A stretch of 36,089 nt of DNA from a virus: IMG/VR virus record IMGVR_UViG_3300035698_025068, positions 1-36,089 of that record. One strand, written 5' to 3'. Below the pieces are notes generated by a model, which ran no database searches, was not told the DNA's origin, and saw only the letters and a program-made list of their open reading frames with translations. This document shows, one piece after another, positions 15,352-23,797 of this stretch. The first letter of the stretch is position 1. Each line of letters starts with the position of its first letter. The position numbers and the translations under genes are program-made.

Positions 15352-16229
15352 TATTTTATGTTTCAGGTGTAAGTAATCTTAAGCATTATAATTATATATT
15401 GGAGAAGTATCCAAATGTATATTTATTATTTTCTTTTGCTCACCATAAAGTTAGTAAGAAGATATTTGAATTATTAAAACCTTGGTTGAATACTGATAGA
15501 GTATTTATAGATTCAGGTGCATATTCTATTTCAAAAGGTACTTTTGATGCTACAGTTCAAGATTATTGTAATTTTATTAAGCAGTATGATATTAAGATTT
15601 ATGCACATTTAGATGATATAGTTTATGCAGAGAATAATTTGGTGAACTTAAAAATTATGGAAGATGCAGGATTGACACCAGTTCCAGTTTATCATTGGGG
15701 TCACCCTAGAGAACAGTTAGATTATATATTAGAAAGATATGATTATTTATGCTATGGTGGTATTGCAGGTTCAATAGGAGCTAAGCATTTCTTACCTAGT
15801 ACAGATGAGTTGTATTCAAGATATATTGCACCAGAGGGTGGTAAGGTTAAATATAAAGTACATGGATTTGGAGTTGCTTGGGATACAGCAATAACAAGAT
15901 ATCCGTGGTATAGTATTGATAATACTAAATGGTTAAAAGTTTCTGCCTTTGGTGGAGTATTAATTTGTCAAGGAACCAAAACAAAAAGTGTTCCTGTAGC
16001 ACATAATTCTCCTTCTAGAAGAACTAAAAAACATTTATTAAATTTATCAAAGAAAGAACAAGAAAAAATTAGACAAACTATTGTGGAAGCTGATTTTGAT
16101 TATGAGCAAGTAATTCATGACCAAGTGTTTAGAGCGCTATTTAATTTAGACCAATATATGAAGTCAATAGATAATATGGGAGAGTTTGATTATGAAGCTG
16201 TTCAATGGAGCCAAGGATTATTTTATTAA
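15348..16229 (+). CDS. dpdA: DpdA-type DNA guanine transglycosylase
   Basis: The protein has 293 aa. DpdA proteins are tRNA-guanine-transglycosylase relatives that exchange guanine in DNA for a 7-deazaguanine. Features seen here: VFIDSGAYS with the candidate catalytic Asp55, YAHLDD at about residue 84, a YGGIAGS glycine strand, and a conserved C-terminal FGGVLICQG. It is much shorter than bacterial island DpdA and about the size of the short phage forms. Its gene closes the pathway operon immediately after queC. Which base it prefers, preQ0 or a tailored form, cannot be read from sequence. Confidence 0.85.
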   Translation: MIFYVSGVSNLKHYNYILEKYPNVYLLFSFAHHKVSKKIFELLKPWLNTDRVFIDSGAYSISKGTFDATVQDYCNFIKQYDIKIYAHLDDIVYAENNLVNLKIMEDAGLTPVPVYHWGHPREQLDYILERYDYLCYGGIAGSIGAKHFLPSTDELYSRYIAPEGGKVKYKVHGFGVAWDTAITRYPWYSIDNTKWLKVSAFGGVLICQGTKTKSVPVAHNSPSRRTKKHLLNLSKKEQEKIRQTIVEADFDYEQVIHDQVFRALFNLDQYMKSIDNMGEFDYEAVQWSQGLFY

Positions 16230-16238
16230 GGAGATATT

Positions 16239-17333
16239 ATGATTGAGATAAGATTTGATAAGAATAAGATGAATGATAAGGTATTTTATTTGACCAAAAA
16301 ATTATACCAATCTGCTTCATCATCATTAGAAGGTAGAAAAAATGTTGTTAAAGTTCATGAAGGAGGTTTATATTTTTTTAATGGTTTTTCTGGGTTTGAG
16401 TATGAAACAGACATTTCTCAGCTTGGTGAAAGAGTATTATATTTGCATCCTGATTTAATTTGTAAGCTATATGACCAAGGTGATGGTGTTTCTATAATGT
16501 ATGATGAGGAAACAAATAATATTAAATTGATGTTAGGTAAAAAAATAAAAGTTAGAACTACAAATATAGATGTTGAATTGCCTGTGTTATTAAGAAAAGA
16601 AGATATAGTTCCTTTATCGCCTTCTGTATATGCTGATTTTATTGTTGATTTAAAACTAGTTAAAGAATATTATACAAATGATTATACTAAACCTGCATTA
16701 ATGGGAATATATTATGAAGAAGGTTATTTATTTGCAGGAACTAATGTAGGTATGATGATGGTTCATATTGGTGATAAGTTAGATGTAGAAAATAAAATAT
16801 TTTTTCCTTATAATTTTGTTGAATATATTACGATGTTTGATAAAATTATAGGATTATTTAAAGCAGGTAATATGACAGGAGTTTATTTAAATAAAAAGAA
16901 AAACTTTCTATTTTTTGCTGTAGATTCTGCAACAGGTTTAATAAATATTTGGGAATTGTTTTCTAATATGAATATTAGGGATAATGTTTTGGGAGTATTG
17001 GAGATTAATGATGAAACTACAGATGCTTTTAATAAAGTAGTAAATGTTTTGAGTAAAGGTGGAGAAGCACCTTCTACATATGAATTAGTATTTGGTTATC
17101 ATGAAGATGCAGTACAAATAGAAGTAGTAGTACCACATTTGAATGCTAATATAAAATCATCAATTACAGGGCAAAAAGCATGGTCTGAAGAAGGACTGAA
17201 AGTTACGGTTGAAATGGTTACTTTTATGAAATTGTTAAATTCTAAATATTATGAAAAAATATTAATTTTTAGTGATAGATTGATTTTTCTTGGTGCAAAT
17301 TCAAGAGGTATTTTGTTAAGAAGAGGTAGATAA
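16239..17333 (+). CDS. Beta sliding-clamp-like protein
   Basis: The length of 364 aa equals that of a bacterial DNA polymerase III beta subunit. The segment TKPALMGIYYEEGYLFAGTN matches the second-domain pattern of beta clamps (RPALxGV...ATD). No enzymatic motif is present. AAGGAG precedes the ATG, and the polymerase gene begins at the stop as TAATG. A phage-encoded clamp for the adjacent polymerase is the best reading. Overall similarity is weak, so another three-domain fold is possible. Confidence 0.55.
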   Translation: MIEIRFDKNKMNDKVFYLTKKLYQSASSSLEGRKNVVKVHEGGLYFFNGFSGFEYETDISQLGERVLYLHPDLICKLYDQGDGVSIMYDEETNNIKLMLGKKIKVRTTNIDVELPVLLRKEDIVPLSPSVYADFIVDLKLVKEYYTNDYTKPALMGIYYEEGYLFAGTNVGMMMVHIGDKLDVENKIFFPYNFVEYITMFDKIIGLFKAGNMTGVYLNKKKNFLFFAVDSATGLINIWELFSNMNIRDNVLGVLEINDETTDAFNKVVNVLSKGGEAPSTYELVFGYHEDAVQIEVVVPHLNANIKSSITGQKAWSEEGLKVTVEMVTFMKLLNSKYYEKILIFSDRLIFLGANSRGILLRRGR

Positions 17334-19825
17334 TGGTTTATGATAAACATGAAACATCAAGGAAGAGAAGATATTCTGTCTTTTTTGAAGATGTAGAAGA
17401 AGTTTCTGATAGTTTACTTGATAGAAGAGACAAAAGAAGGGGTCAAAGTAAAGAAGATGATAAGAGAACTCCTTGTGAAAAGTGTGGATTATTTGAATCT
17501 TGTATAAGCCCTAAGATATGTCTTTCAGGATATGGTATTAATGATATTGTTTTTGTGGGAGATGCACCAGGGGAGTTAGAAGATAAAAAAGGTAAGGCAT
17601 TTATTGGAGCGGGTGGTAAATTATTAAGAAGGACGTTAGATAAATTTGGTTTATTGCATCAAAGTTCTTTTACTACAGTTGTTAGATGTAAACCAGTTAG
17701 TAGTTCTCCTAGTAATGCTCAAATAAGATACTGTGGTGACCAATTTTTATTACAAGAGTTACAAGAAGTTAAACCAAAGTTAGTTGTTCTTCTTGGAGAT
17801 GTAGCAGTAAAATACTTTTTTGGTAATAAATCTGTTGAGGCTATGAGATATAAAATTCTTAAGTTAGAAGGTTTGAATTTTATGTGCACAGTTCACCCCA
17901 CCCAAGTACTTAGAAATGCTAATTTGAAGTCTACATATCAAATAGACTTTGCAAAGATGAAATATTATTTAGATTCTTATGAAAAGCAAGAGTATTTTAA
18001 ATATCAATTTTTAAAAGAACCTGAACGGGTACGTGAATATCTTAGTTATTTAACTACTGTAGAAAAGTTTGGGTTTGATTATGAAACAATTGGTGTTAGT
18101 CCTTATAAGGAAGATGGTGGTATTGTATCTGCATCTTTTTATGAGGGTTGTAGATTACCTACTGTTATTTATTGGAAAGATTTACTAAAAGAATTACCTT
18201 TATTTAAAGATTTGATGCAATCTCCAGTTAAAAAGATAATGGATAATGGTAAGTATGAAGCTTTACATAGTTGGGCTAGAGGTAGTGTTAGAATAAAGAA
18301 TTTTTCTTTTGACCCTATGATTGCAGCATATTTATTAGATGAAACAAATTCTTGGGAAAGATTGGAAGTTATGGCTTGGCAGTATCTTCCTAATGTTTTA
18401 GGATGGAAATATCTAGCAGAAGAATGGATTACACAGATGGATAAATGTCCAGAACCTATTTTAGGAGAATACTCAGCTAAGGACGCAAAATATACATATC
18501 AGTTAGAAGAGGTAATGAGTAAGTTATTGGAGAAAGAAAGAGTAGAATCTTTGATGCCATTTTTATGTAAATCATATGTTTCTTTTGCTTTTATGGAACA
18601 TAAAGGAGTTAAGATAGATAGAAAATATTTAGAAACTGCAATGGTAGATGTTGAACGTGATATGAATACTTTAAGAGATAAGTTTTTAGAGTTTACAAAG
18701 TTGCATGGATTTGAAGAATTTAATTTGAATTCTCCTATACAATTGAAATCATTATTTTTTGACAAATTAAAATTACCAGTATTAGCAAAAACCAAACCTT
18801 CAAAGAAGTTTCCTAAAGGACAACCTGCGTTAGATAAAGATGTATTGCCAAAATATGAAAAGAAGCATCCTGTTATTGGTGTATTAGTAGAATATAGAAG
18901 ATATCAAAAAGTTCTTTCTACATATTTAACAGGTTTACATAAAAATTTATCTATTGAAGATATTATACATACTTCTTTTCATTTAGTAAAAACAAAAACT
19001 GGTAGAACATCAAGTTCTAAACCTATGAATTTACAAAATATTCCAAGAACTCATAATGATATAAAATGGTCTGGAATCAACCCTTATGCAACAGTTAAGA
19101 GATGTTTTATTTCAAGATATAAAGGTGGAAAGATTTTAGAGTTAGATTATTCTCAGCTAGAATTGAGAGTGCTTGCTATGGTTTCTCAAGATAGGGCTTT
19201 AAAACAAGCATTTATAGATGGTAAAGATATACATGGTGAAGTAGCAAGTCAATTTTCAGGTAATGATAGTCCTACGGAAGAAGATAGAAATAAAGCAAAG
19301 GGCATAAATTTTGGAATACCTTATGGTTCGGGTCCTCAAACTATTGCAGAAAATTTAGATTGTTCTTATTCAGAAGCTGAAACTTATATTAATAAATGGT
19401 TTGAAAGATTTCCTGAAGCGAAGAGGTGGATAGAAGAGACAAAAGTATTTTTAAGAACTTATGGTTATGTAAGAAGTGTTACTCAAAGGAAAAGAAGGAT
19501 TCCAAAAATTTGGAGTAGAGATGAATATAAAAGAGCTGCAGCAGAACGGGAAGGAGTTAATGCAAAAATTCAGGGTCCTGCAAGTGATATTCTTATTACT
19601 GCTATGAATGAGATAGTAGATTTATTTATGGAAAAAAAGTTGCAATCTTTTCCTATAATTCCTGTTCATGATAGTTTATTATTTGATACTCATCCTGATG
19701 AATTTGATTATGTAAAAGATAATGCTAAACGAATAATGGAATCAGTTGATTTACTTTTTATTAATGTTCCTTTAGTTGTGAAAATGAAGTGGGGGTATAA
19801 CTGGAAAGATATGGAAGATATTTAA
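17333..19825 (+). CDS. polA: DNA polymerase I (family A) fused to a family-4 uracil-DNA glycosylase-like domain
   Basis: The protein has 830 aa. Residues ~40-215 match family-4 UDGs: GDAPGELEDKKGKAF, HPTQVLRN, and four Cys (CEKC, RCKP, YCGD) placed as the Fe-S ligands. A 3'-5' exonuclease follows with DYET near residue 249 and a YSAKDAKYTY motif III. The polymerase has motif A LDYSQLELR near 604, motif B RNKAKGINFGIPYG and motif C VHDS near 779. Phage SPO1 polymerase has a comparable N-terminal domain. The first family-4 motif reads GDAPG where GEAPG is usual, so glycosylase activity may be altered and the domain may only sense bases. This is the replicative polymerase. Confidence 0.85.
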   Translation: MVYDKHETSRKRRYSVFFEDVEEVSDSLLDRRDKRRGQSKEDDKRTPCEKCGLFESCISPKICLSGYGINDIVFVGDAPGELEDKKGKAFIGAGGKLLRRTLDKFGLLHQSSFTTVVRCKPVSSSPSNAQIRYCGDQFLLQELQEVKPKLVVLLGDVAVKYFFGNKSVEAMRYKILKLEGLNFMCTVHPTQVLRNANLKSTYQIDFAKMKYYLDSYEKQEYFKYQFLKEPERVREYLSYLTTVEKFGFDYETIGVSPYKEDGGIVSASFYEGCRLPTVIYWKDLLKELPLFKDLMQSPVKKIMDNGKYEALHSWARGSVRIKNFSFDPMIAAYLLDETNSWERLEVMAWQYLPNVLGWKYLAEEWITQMDKCPEPILGEYSAKDAKYTYQLEEVMSKLLEKERVESLMPFLCKSYVSFAFMEHKGVKIDRKYLETAMVDVERDMNTLRDKFLEFTKLHGFEEFNLNSPIQLKSLFFDKLKLPVLAKTKPSKKFPKGQPALDKDVLPKYEKKHPVIGVLVEYRRYQKVLSTYLTGLHKNLSIEDIIHTSFHLVKTKTGRTSSSKPMNLQNIPRTHNDIKWSGINPYATVKRCFISRYKGGKILELDYSQLELRVLAMVSQDRALKQAFIDGKDIHGEVASQFSGNDSPTEEDRNKAKGINFGIPYGSGPQTIAENLDCSYSEAETYINKWFERFPEAKRWIEETKVFLRTYGYVRSVTQRKRRIPKIWSRDEYKRAAAEREGVNAKIQGPASDILITAMNEIVDLFMEKKLQSFPIIPVHDSLLFDTHPDEFDYVKDNAKRIMESVDLLFINVPLVVKMKWGYNWKDMEDI

Positions 19826-19868
19826 ATTTTAGTTTATTATTCTGATATTAAAAATAAAGGAGAATAAA

Positions 19869-20378
19869 ATGCAGATGGATTTACAGAATATGGTTAAGGG
19901 TATAGTGGATTCAGTATTAGAAAAAAATATTGATGGGACAGATTTAGATATTGTAAAAAAGGTTCAAATTGATGAAATGGGTATTAAGGCAAACTGTATA
20001 AACCACCCTTCTTTATATTCTTATTGGACATCTGTTTGGAGAATATCTTTGGATGTTTTAAGAAGGGCAAATGTAGCAAGAAAAAGATATAGGGAAGATG
20101 AGGATGTTAAAATAAGAAAAAATCTTGCTGAAGAGAATAAGAAAATGACTGATACTGCTATTAAGCGGGAAATAGAACAAACTGCAAGATACAGAGAGCT
20201 ATATGATAAATATCTTGATGCACAACATCAAGAGGGTGTTCTTGAAGGATTTGTTAAGTCATTGGAACAAAGAAAAGATATGTTATATTCAACATCTGCA
20301 ACATTAAGAAAAGAAATGGATACAGATATGTCTTTAAAAGAAAAGAAAATAGATGAACATTTTTCAGGTACTAAATAA
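19869..20378 (+). CDS. UvsY-like recombination mediator candidate, 169 aa
   Basis: AAAGGAG precedes the ATG. The protein is almost wholly helical and charged, with YSYWTSVWRISLDVLRRAN followed by long Lys/Glu/Arg helices and a C-terminal 'LRKEMDTDMS'. T4 UvsY has a comparable arrangement (YSKW near the start, then basic helices). Its position between polymerase and the single-strand binding protein, close to RecA, fits a mediator that loads RecA on SSB-coated DNA. Sequence identity is too low to be sure. Confidence 0.45.
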   Translation: MQMDLQNMVKGIVDSVLEKNIDGTDLDIVKKVQIDEMGIKANCINHPSLYSYWTSVWRISLDVLRRANVARKRYREDEDVKIRKNLAEENKKMTDTAIKREIEQTARYRELYDKYLDAQHQEGVLEGFVKSLEQRKDMLYSTSATLRKEMDTDMSLKEKKIDEHFSGTK

Positions 20379-20401
20379 CAAATATATACAGGAGGTATAT
20401 T

Positions 20402-21256
20402 ATGGGAGTTGATAGAGGTGCAATGGATGAAGAACGTCGGGGTGGTTTTTTTAAACCTAAAGAGGGGAATAATTTTTTATTTTTATTACCCCCTAAAGTA
20501 GAACAGAAGAAACCGTGGATAGAAATTTATATGCACTATGGTGTTGGTGTAAATAATAAGTCTCTTGTTTGTCCAAATAAGATGGAGAATAAACCTTGTC
20601 CAGTTTGTGAAAAAGCAGGTAAGATTTATGCTGAAGGTACAAAAGAATCAAAGGAATTAGCAAAGAAGTACTGGCCCGGAACATCTTGGTATGCAGGAGT
20701 TATTGATCTAAAAGATGTACATCTACTACCTCAAATATGGAGGTTTGGTGTTACAGTTAAAAGAGAATTGGTTGATTGCTTTTATGATGCAGAAGAACCG
20801 GATAAGTTTATTGATTATACTAATTTGGAGGCTGGTTTTAAGGTAGTTCTTAAACGTATTGATAAAAGTACTAATGAGAATTATATTGATTATAAAGCAA
20901 CATTAGGTAAAGCTTATTCTTTTGATAAACCAAAAGAGATTTTAAAAAATTTACCTGATATGTCTGAGTATACTGTATGTTTAACTTATGATGAAATAAA
21001 AGAAATCATGTCTTCTGATTATCAAACAACAGAAGAACCGGTTGATAAATCACCAAAAGGTGTAGACCCGTTACCTATGGAAACTAAGAAAGAAGAAGCA
21101 CAAATACAAGCAGAACCTTCAGGAGAACTTGTAAAGAAAGAAAAAGGTTCTGATAAACCAAAACCTAAATGCTATGGTAAAGAGTATTCAACAGACGATG
21201 ATGAATGTCTTGAATGTCCTTATGAAGAAGAATGTGCTAAATTAACAAAGAAATAA
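20402..21256 (+). CDS. Single-stranded DNA-binding protein, gp32-like
   Basis: The protein has 284 aa, preceded by GGAGG. An OB-fold-like N-terminal half contains a zinc cluster around CPNKMENKPCPVC (57-69). The segment SWYAGVIDLKD is typical of T4-type phage SSBs. A Glu/Pro/Lys-rich acidic linker follows, as in gp32-type proteins that recruit partners through their tail. The extreme C-terminus adds a second four-Cys motif (CYG...CLECPYEEEC) shared with the protein at 9853. It protects single strands in replication and recombination. Confidence 0.75.
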   Translation: MGVDRGAMDEERRGGFFKPKEGNNFLFLLPPKVEQKKPWIEIYMHYGVGVNNKSLVCPNKMENKPCPVCEKAGKIYAEGTKESKELAKKYWPGTSWYAGVIDLKDVHLLPQIWRFGVTVKRELVDCFYDAEEPDKFIDYTNLEAGFKVVLKRIDKSTNENYIDYKATLGKAYSFDKPKEILKNLPDMSEYTVCLTYDEIKEIMSSDYQTTEEPVDKSPKGVDPLPMETKKEEAQIQAEPSGELVKKEKGSDKPKPKCYGKEYSTDDDECLECPYEEECAKLTKK

Positions 21257-21265
21257 ACTAATAAA

Positions 21266-21607
21266 ATGATATTCCAAAAAGTCAAATATTTAATTAGAGC
21301 ACATCAGCACAGTAGAGCTGGTAAATTATTTAAGATAAAAGGTCTTAATATGTTTAGGTTCTGCCAGATTTATTTACATAATGAACTTGACTTTTTGGAA
21401 TGTCCAGAACCTGTGTTAATTTATAGTGATACTTTACGAGAACATTTTTATTTATATCATGAAAGTATGGAAGATATAAATGGTGTTCCCGTATTTACGT
21501 TTAAAGATTTTATGGCTATAGCAAGGGAGTATATGAATGAGCATTACCAAGGAAACAAAGAATTTGTCTGTTACCAGAACACCGAAGAAGACGAACTCGG
21601 AAGTTAG
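21266..21607 (+). CDS. Hypothetical protein, 113 aa
   Basis: No clear ribosome binding site precedes this ATG, so the start is uncertain. No known motif is seen. The 3' end overlaps the RecA gene by 71 bases, a long overlap for this genome, and carries that gene's AGGGAG. It lies between SSB and RecA, so a recombination accessory role is possible by position only. Confidence 0.5.
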   Translation: MIFQKVKYLIRAHQHSRAGKLFKIKGLNMFRFCQIYLHNELDFLECPEPVLIYSDTLREHFYLYHESMEDINGVPVFTFKDFMAIAREYMNEHYQGNKEFVCYQNTEEDELGS

Positions 21608-22538
21608 TAAAATTTTAAAAGAGATGACTGTTAAGGTAAAGGATGCGGATTGTTCAGTAGGTTCTGATGTGTTACATACGGATTTTTGGCCTTCAGGTAA
21701 TTCTGCTATTGATTATGTTATTGGTGGTGGTTTGCCAATGGGTAAAATAGTAGAAGTATTTGGTCCTGAATCTTCTGGTAAAACTACATTATTAATGTGT
21801 TGGATAGCAGAAATTCAGAGTCGTGGTGGTATTTGTGCTTTAGTTGATATAGAAAGAGCATTGTCTCCTAATTATGCAATGAAGTTGGGAGTTGATTTAT
21901 CTAATTTATTATTGAGTGAACCAGATAATGGTGAATCAGCATTTGAAGCTATTAGATTTTTAGTTAGGACTAATAAAGTAAAATTGATTGGAGTAGATTC
22001 GGTTGCTGGTTTAGTTCCAAAATATGAACTAGATGGTAAAGTTGGAGATAAACATATAGCATTACAAGCAAGATTGGTTGGCCAAGGGTTACGAATGTTA
22101 GTTGCTGACATAAAAAAAGCTGGATGTTGTGTGGTTTTCTTAAATCAGTTACGAGATAAGATTGGAGTAATGTTTGGTTCACCTACAGATACACCAGGGG
22201 GAAGAGCATTGAAGTTTTGGGCATCGGTCAGATTAGACATAAGAAGAAGAAAAATTTTAGAAGATAAGTTAAAAAAAGTTCTTGGTAATACATCTGAAGT
22301 AATAAATAAGAAAAATAAAGTTGGTTATCCTTTTAAAAAAGCAACAGTTGATATTTTTTATTCTTCTGGTATTAGTCAATATAGTGGTTTATTGGAATTG
22401 GCTGAAAGGTTAGAAGTAGTACAAAAAGTTAAAGGTAGAACTTATTCTTTTAATGGTGAAGAATTTACAAAAGGAAGTTTTGAAACTGAAGTAGCAGGAA
22501 ACCCTGAATTTATAAAGAGAGTGTTTTTCGATGGATAG
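21537..22538 (+). CDS. recA: RecA/UvsX recombinase
   Basis: The protein has 333 aa. AGGGAG lies eight bases before the ATG. Walker A is GPESSGKTT (76-84), the form typical of RecA proper. LIGVDSVAGL is the Walker B strand, and VVFLNQLRDKIGVMFG followed by TPGGRALKFWASV covers the L1/L2 DNA-binding region. It polymerises on single-stranded DNA for strand exchange. Neighbours SSB and Mre11/Rad50 complete a recombination module. The long C-terminal domain of bacterial RecA is reduced. Confidence 0.85.
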   Translation: MSITKETKNLSVTRTPKKTNSEVSKILKEMTVKVKDADCSVGSDVLHTDFWPSGNSAIDYVIGGGLPMGKIVEVFGPESSGKTTLLMCWIAEIQSRGGICALVDIERALSPNYAMKLGVDLSNLLLSEPDNGESAFEAIRFLVRTNKVKLIGVDSVAGLVPKYELDGKVGDKHIALQARLVGQGLRMLVADIKKAGCCVVFLNQLRDKIGVMFGSPTDTPGGRALKFWASVRLDIRRRKILEDKLKKVLGNTSEVINKKNKVGYPFKKATVDIFYSSGISQYSGLLELAERLEVVQKVKGRTYSFNGEEFTKGSFETEVAGNPEFIKRVFFDG

Positions 22539-22764
22539 AGATTTTACTTTTACATGTGAATTTTGTGGTGAGAAAAAACAGTTTTTTAAAGATAAATTAA
22601 GGCAAGTATCTGCAAGTATATATAGAAAAGATGGTACACCAGGATTAAGAATGGCATTATGTATGATATGCAAAGATTGTGTAGAAGCGAAAACAAAAGA
22701 TAGTTATGATAAAAGATTTAGACTAACAAATTTATATAGGTGGATATTAGATTATGACAAGTAG
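22531..22764 (+). CDS. Small zinc-finger protein, 77 aa
   Basis: Two knuckles, CEFC (residues 9-12) and CMICKDC (around 46-52), make a probable zinc finger. The gene overlaps the recA end by eight bases and the Mre11-like gene by eleven, so it belongs to the recombination operon. Function unknown. Confidence 0.55.
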   Translation: MDRDFTFTCEFCGEKKQFFKDKLRQVSASIYRKDGTPGLRMALCMICKDCVEAKTKDSYDKRFRLTNLYRWILDYDK

Positions 22765-23797
22765 ATTTTTACATATGGCTGATTTACATTTGACCAATAA
22801 TTTTCCATATTCTAAAATTAATCCAAAAACTGAGCTCAATGAAAGATTTGAAGAGCAGTTAGGAATAGTGGATTTTATTTGTGAGTATGCAAAGAAAAAT
22901 AAAATAAAGTATATTATGATACCAGGAGATATTTTTCATAGTAATAATCCTAGTAGTAAAATAAGAGTAGAATTAGCTAAAAGGATTGCTTGGAATCAAG
23001 ATATACAATTTTTTGTTGCTTCTGGAAATCATGATACTTGTGGTAGATGGCATAGCTTACAAGATTATGGTTATTTATTGAGAAATGATAACTTTCACTT
23101 TTTTCATAAATATGATACATATGATACAGGTGATTTACATATCACATTTTTACCTTGGGGAGAATCTTTGGCAGATGTTAAGAATACAGGTAGAGGCAGA
23201 AATGTTCCTCATATTTTATTAACACATCAATCAGTAGAAGGAGCAAAATATGATAATGAGTATGTTGTAAAAAATGGTCCTTCTATTGCAGATTTACAAA
23301 AATTAGATTTTGATTATGTAGCACTAGGTCATTTTCATAGAATGCAAAAGTTATGGGACAGAGGATATTTTTCAGGAAGTATTTATCAGAAAGATTTTAA
23401 GGAGATGGGTCAAGATAAATATTTTCTTGATGTAACTTTAGAAAGTAATAAAATAGATGTAAAACCAATAGTTTGTTCTCCAGATAAATTTGTTCTTGTT
23501 GACTCTGTTATGGATGGAGTTAAAAATAAAATTGTTAAGTTAATTACAGAAGAGTATGATGTTACTGATACTATAAAAGAGTTATATTCTAAAGGAGCTC
23601 AGTGGGTTGTAGTAGATTATATTAGAAAAGAGTATAAGAATAAATTAGAAGAAGGTATTAACTTAGATTTGTCTGTAGAAGGCTCTATAAGGAGTTGGTT
23701 AAAAGAAAACGGAGTAAAGGATAAACTTATATTACCGGAGGCATTAGAACTCGTTAGAGTCGTTGATGCTGTGGAAAGAGAATATGAAACTACTTAA
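22754..23797 (+). CDS. sbcD: Mre11/SbcD-like nuclease, T4 gp47 analogue
   Basis: The protein has 347 aa. Calcineurin-like phosphoesterase motifs are all visible: DLH (10-12), PGDIFH near 58, GNHD near 93, THQS near 155 and GHFH near 192. With its Rad50-like partner it resects DNA ends and cuts hairpins to feed recombination-dependent replication. It overlaps the partner gene by 14 bases. Confidence 0.85.
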   Translation: MTSRFLHMADLHLTNNFPYSKINPKTELNERFEEQLGIVDFICEYAKKNKIKYIMIPGDIFHSNNPSSKIRVELAKRIAWNQDIQFFVASGNHDTCGRWHSLQDYGYLLRNDNFHFFHKYDTYDTGDLHITFLPWGESLADVKNTGRGRNVPHILLTHQSVEGAKYDNEYVVKNGPSIADLQKLDFDYVALGHFHRMQKLWDRGYFSGSIYQKDFKEMGQDKYFLDVTLESNKIDVKPIVCSPDKFVLVDSVMDGVKNKIVKLITEEYDVTDTIKELYSKGAQWVVVDYIRKEYKNKLEEGINLDLSVEGSIRSWLKENGVKDKLILPEALELVRVVDAVEREYETT

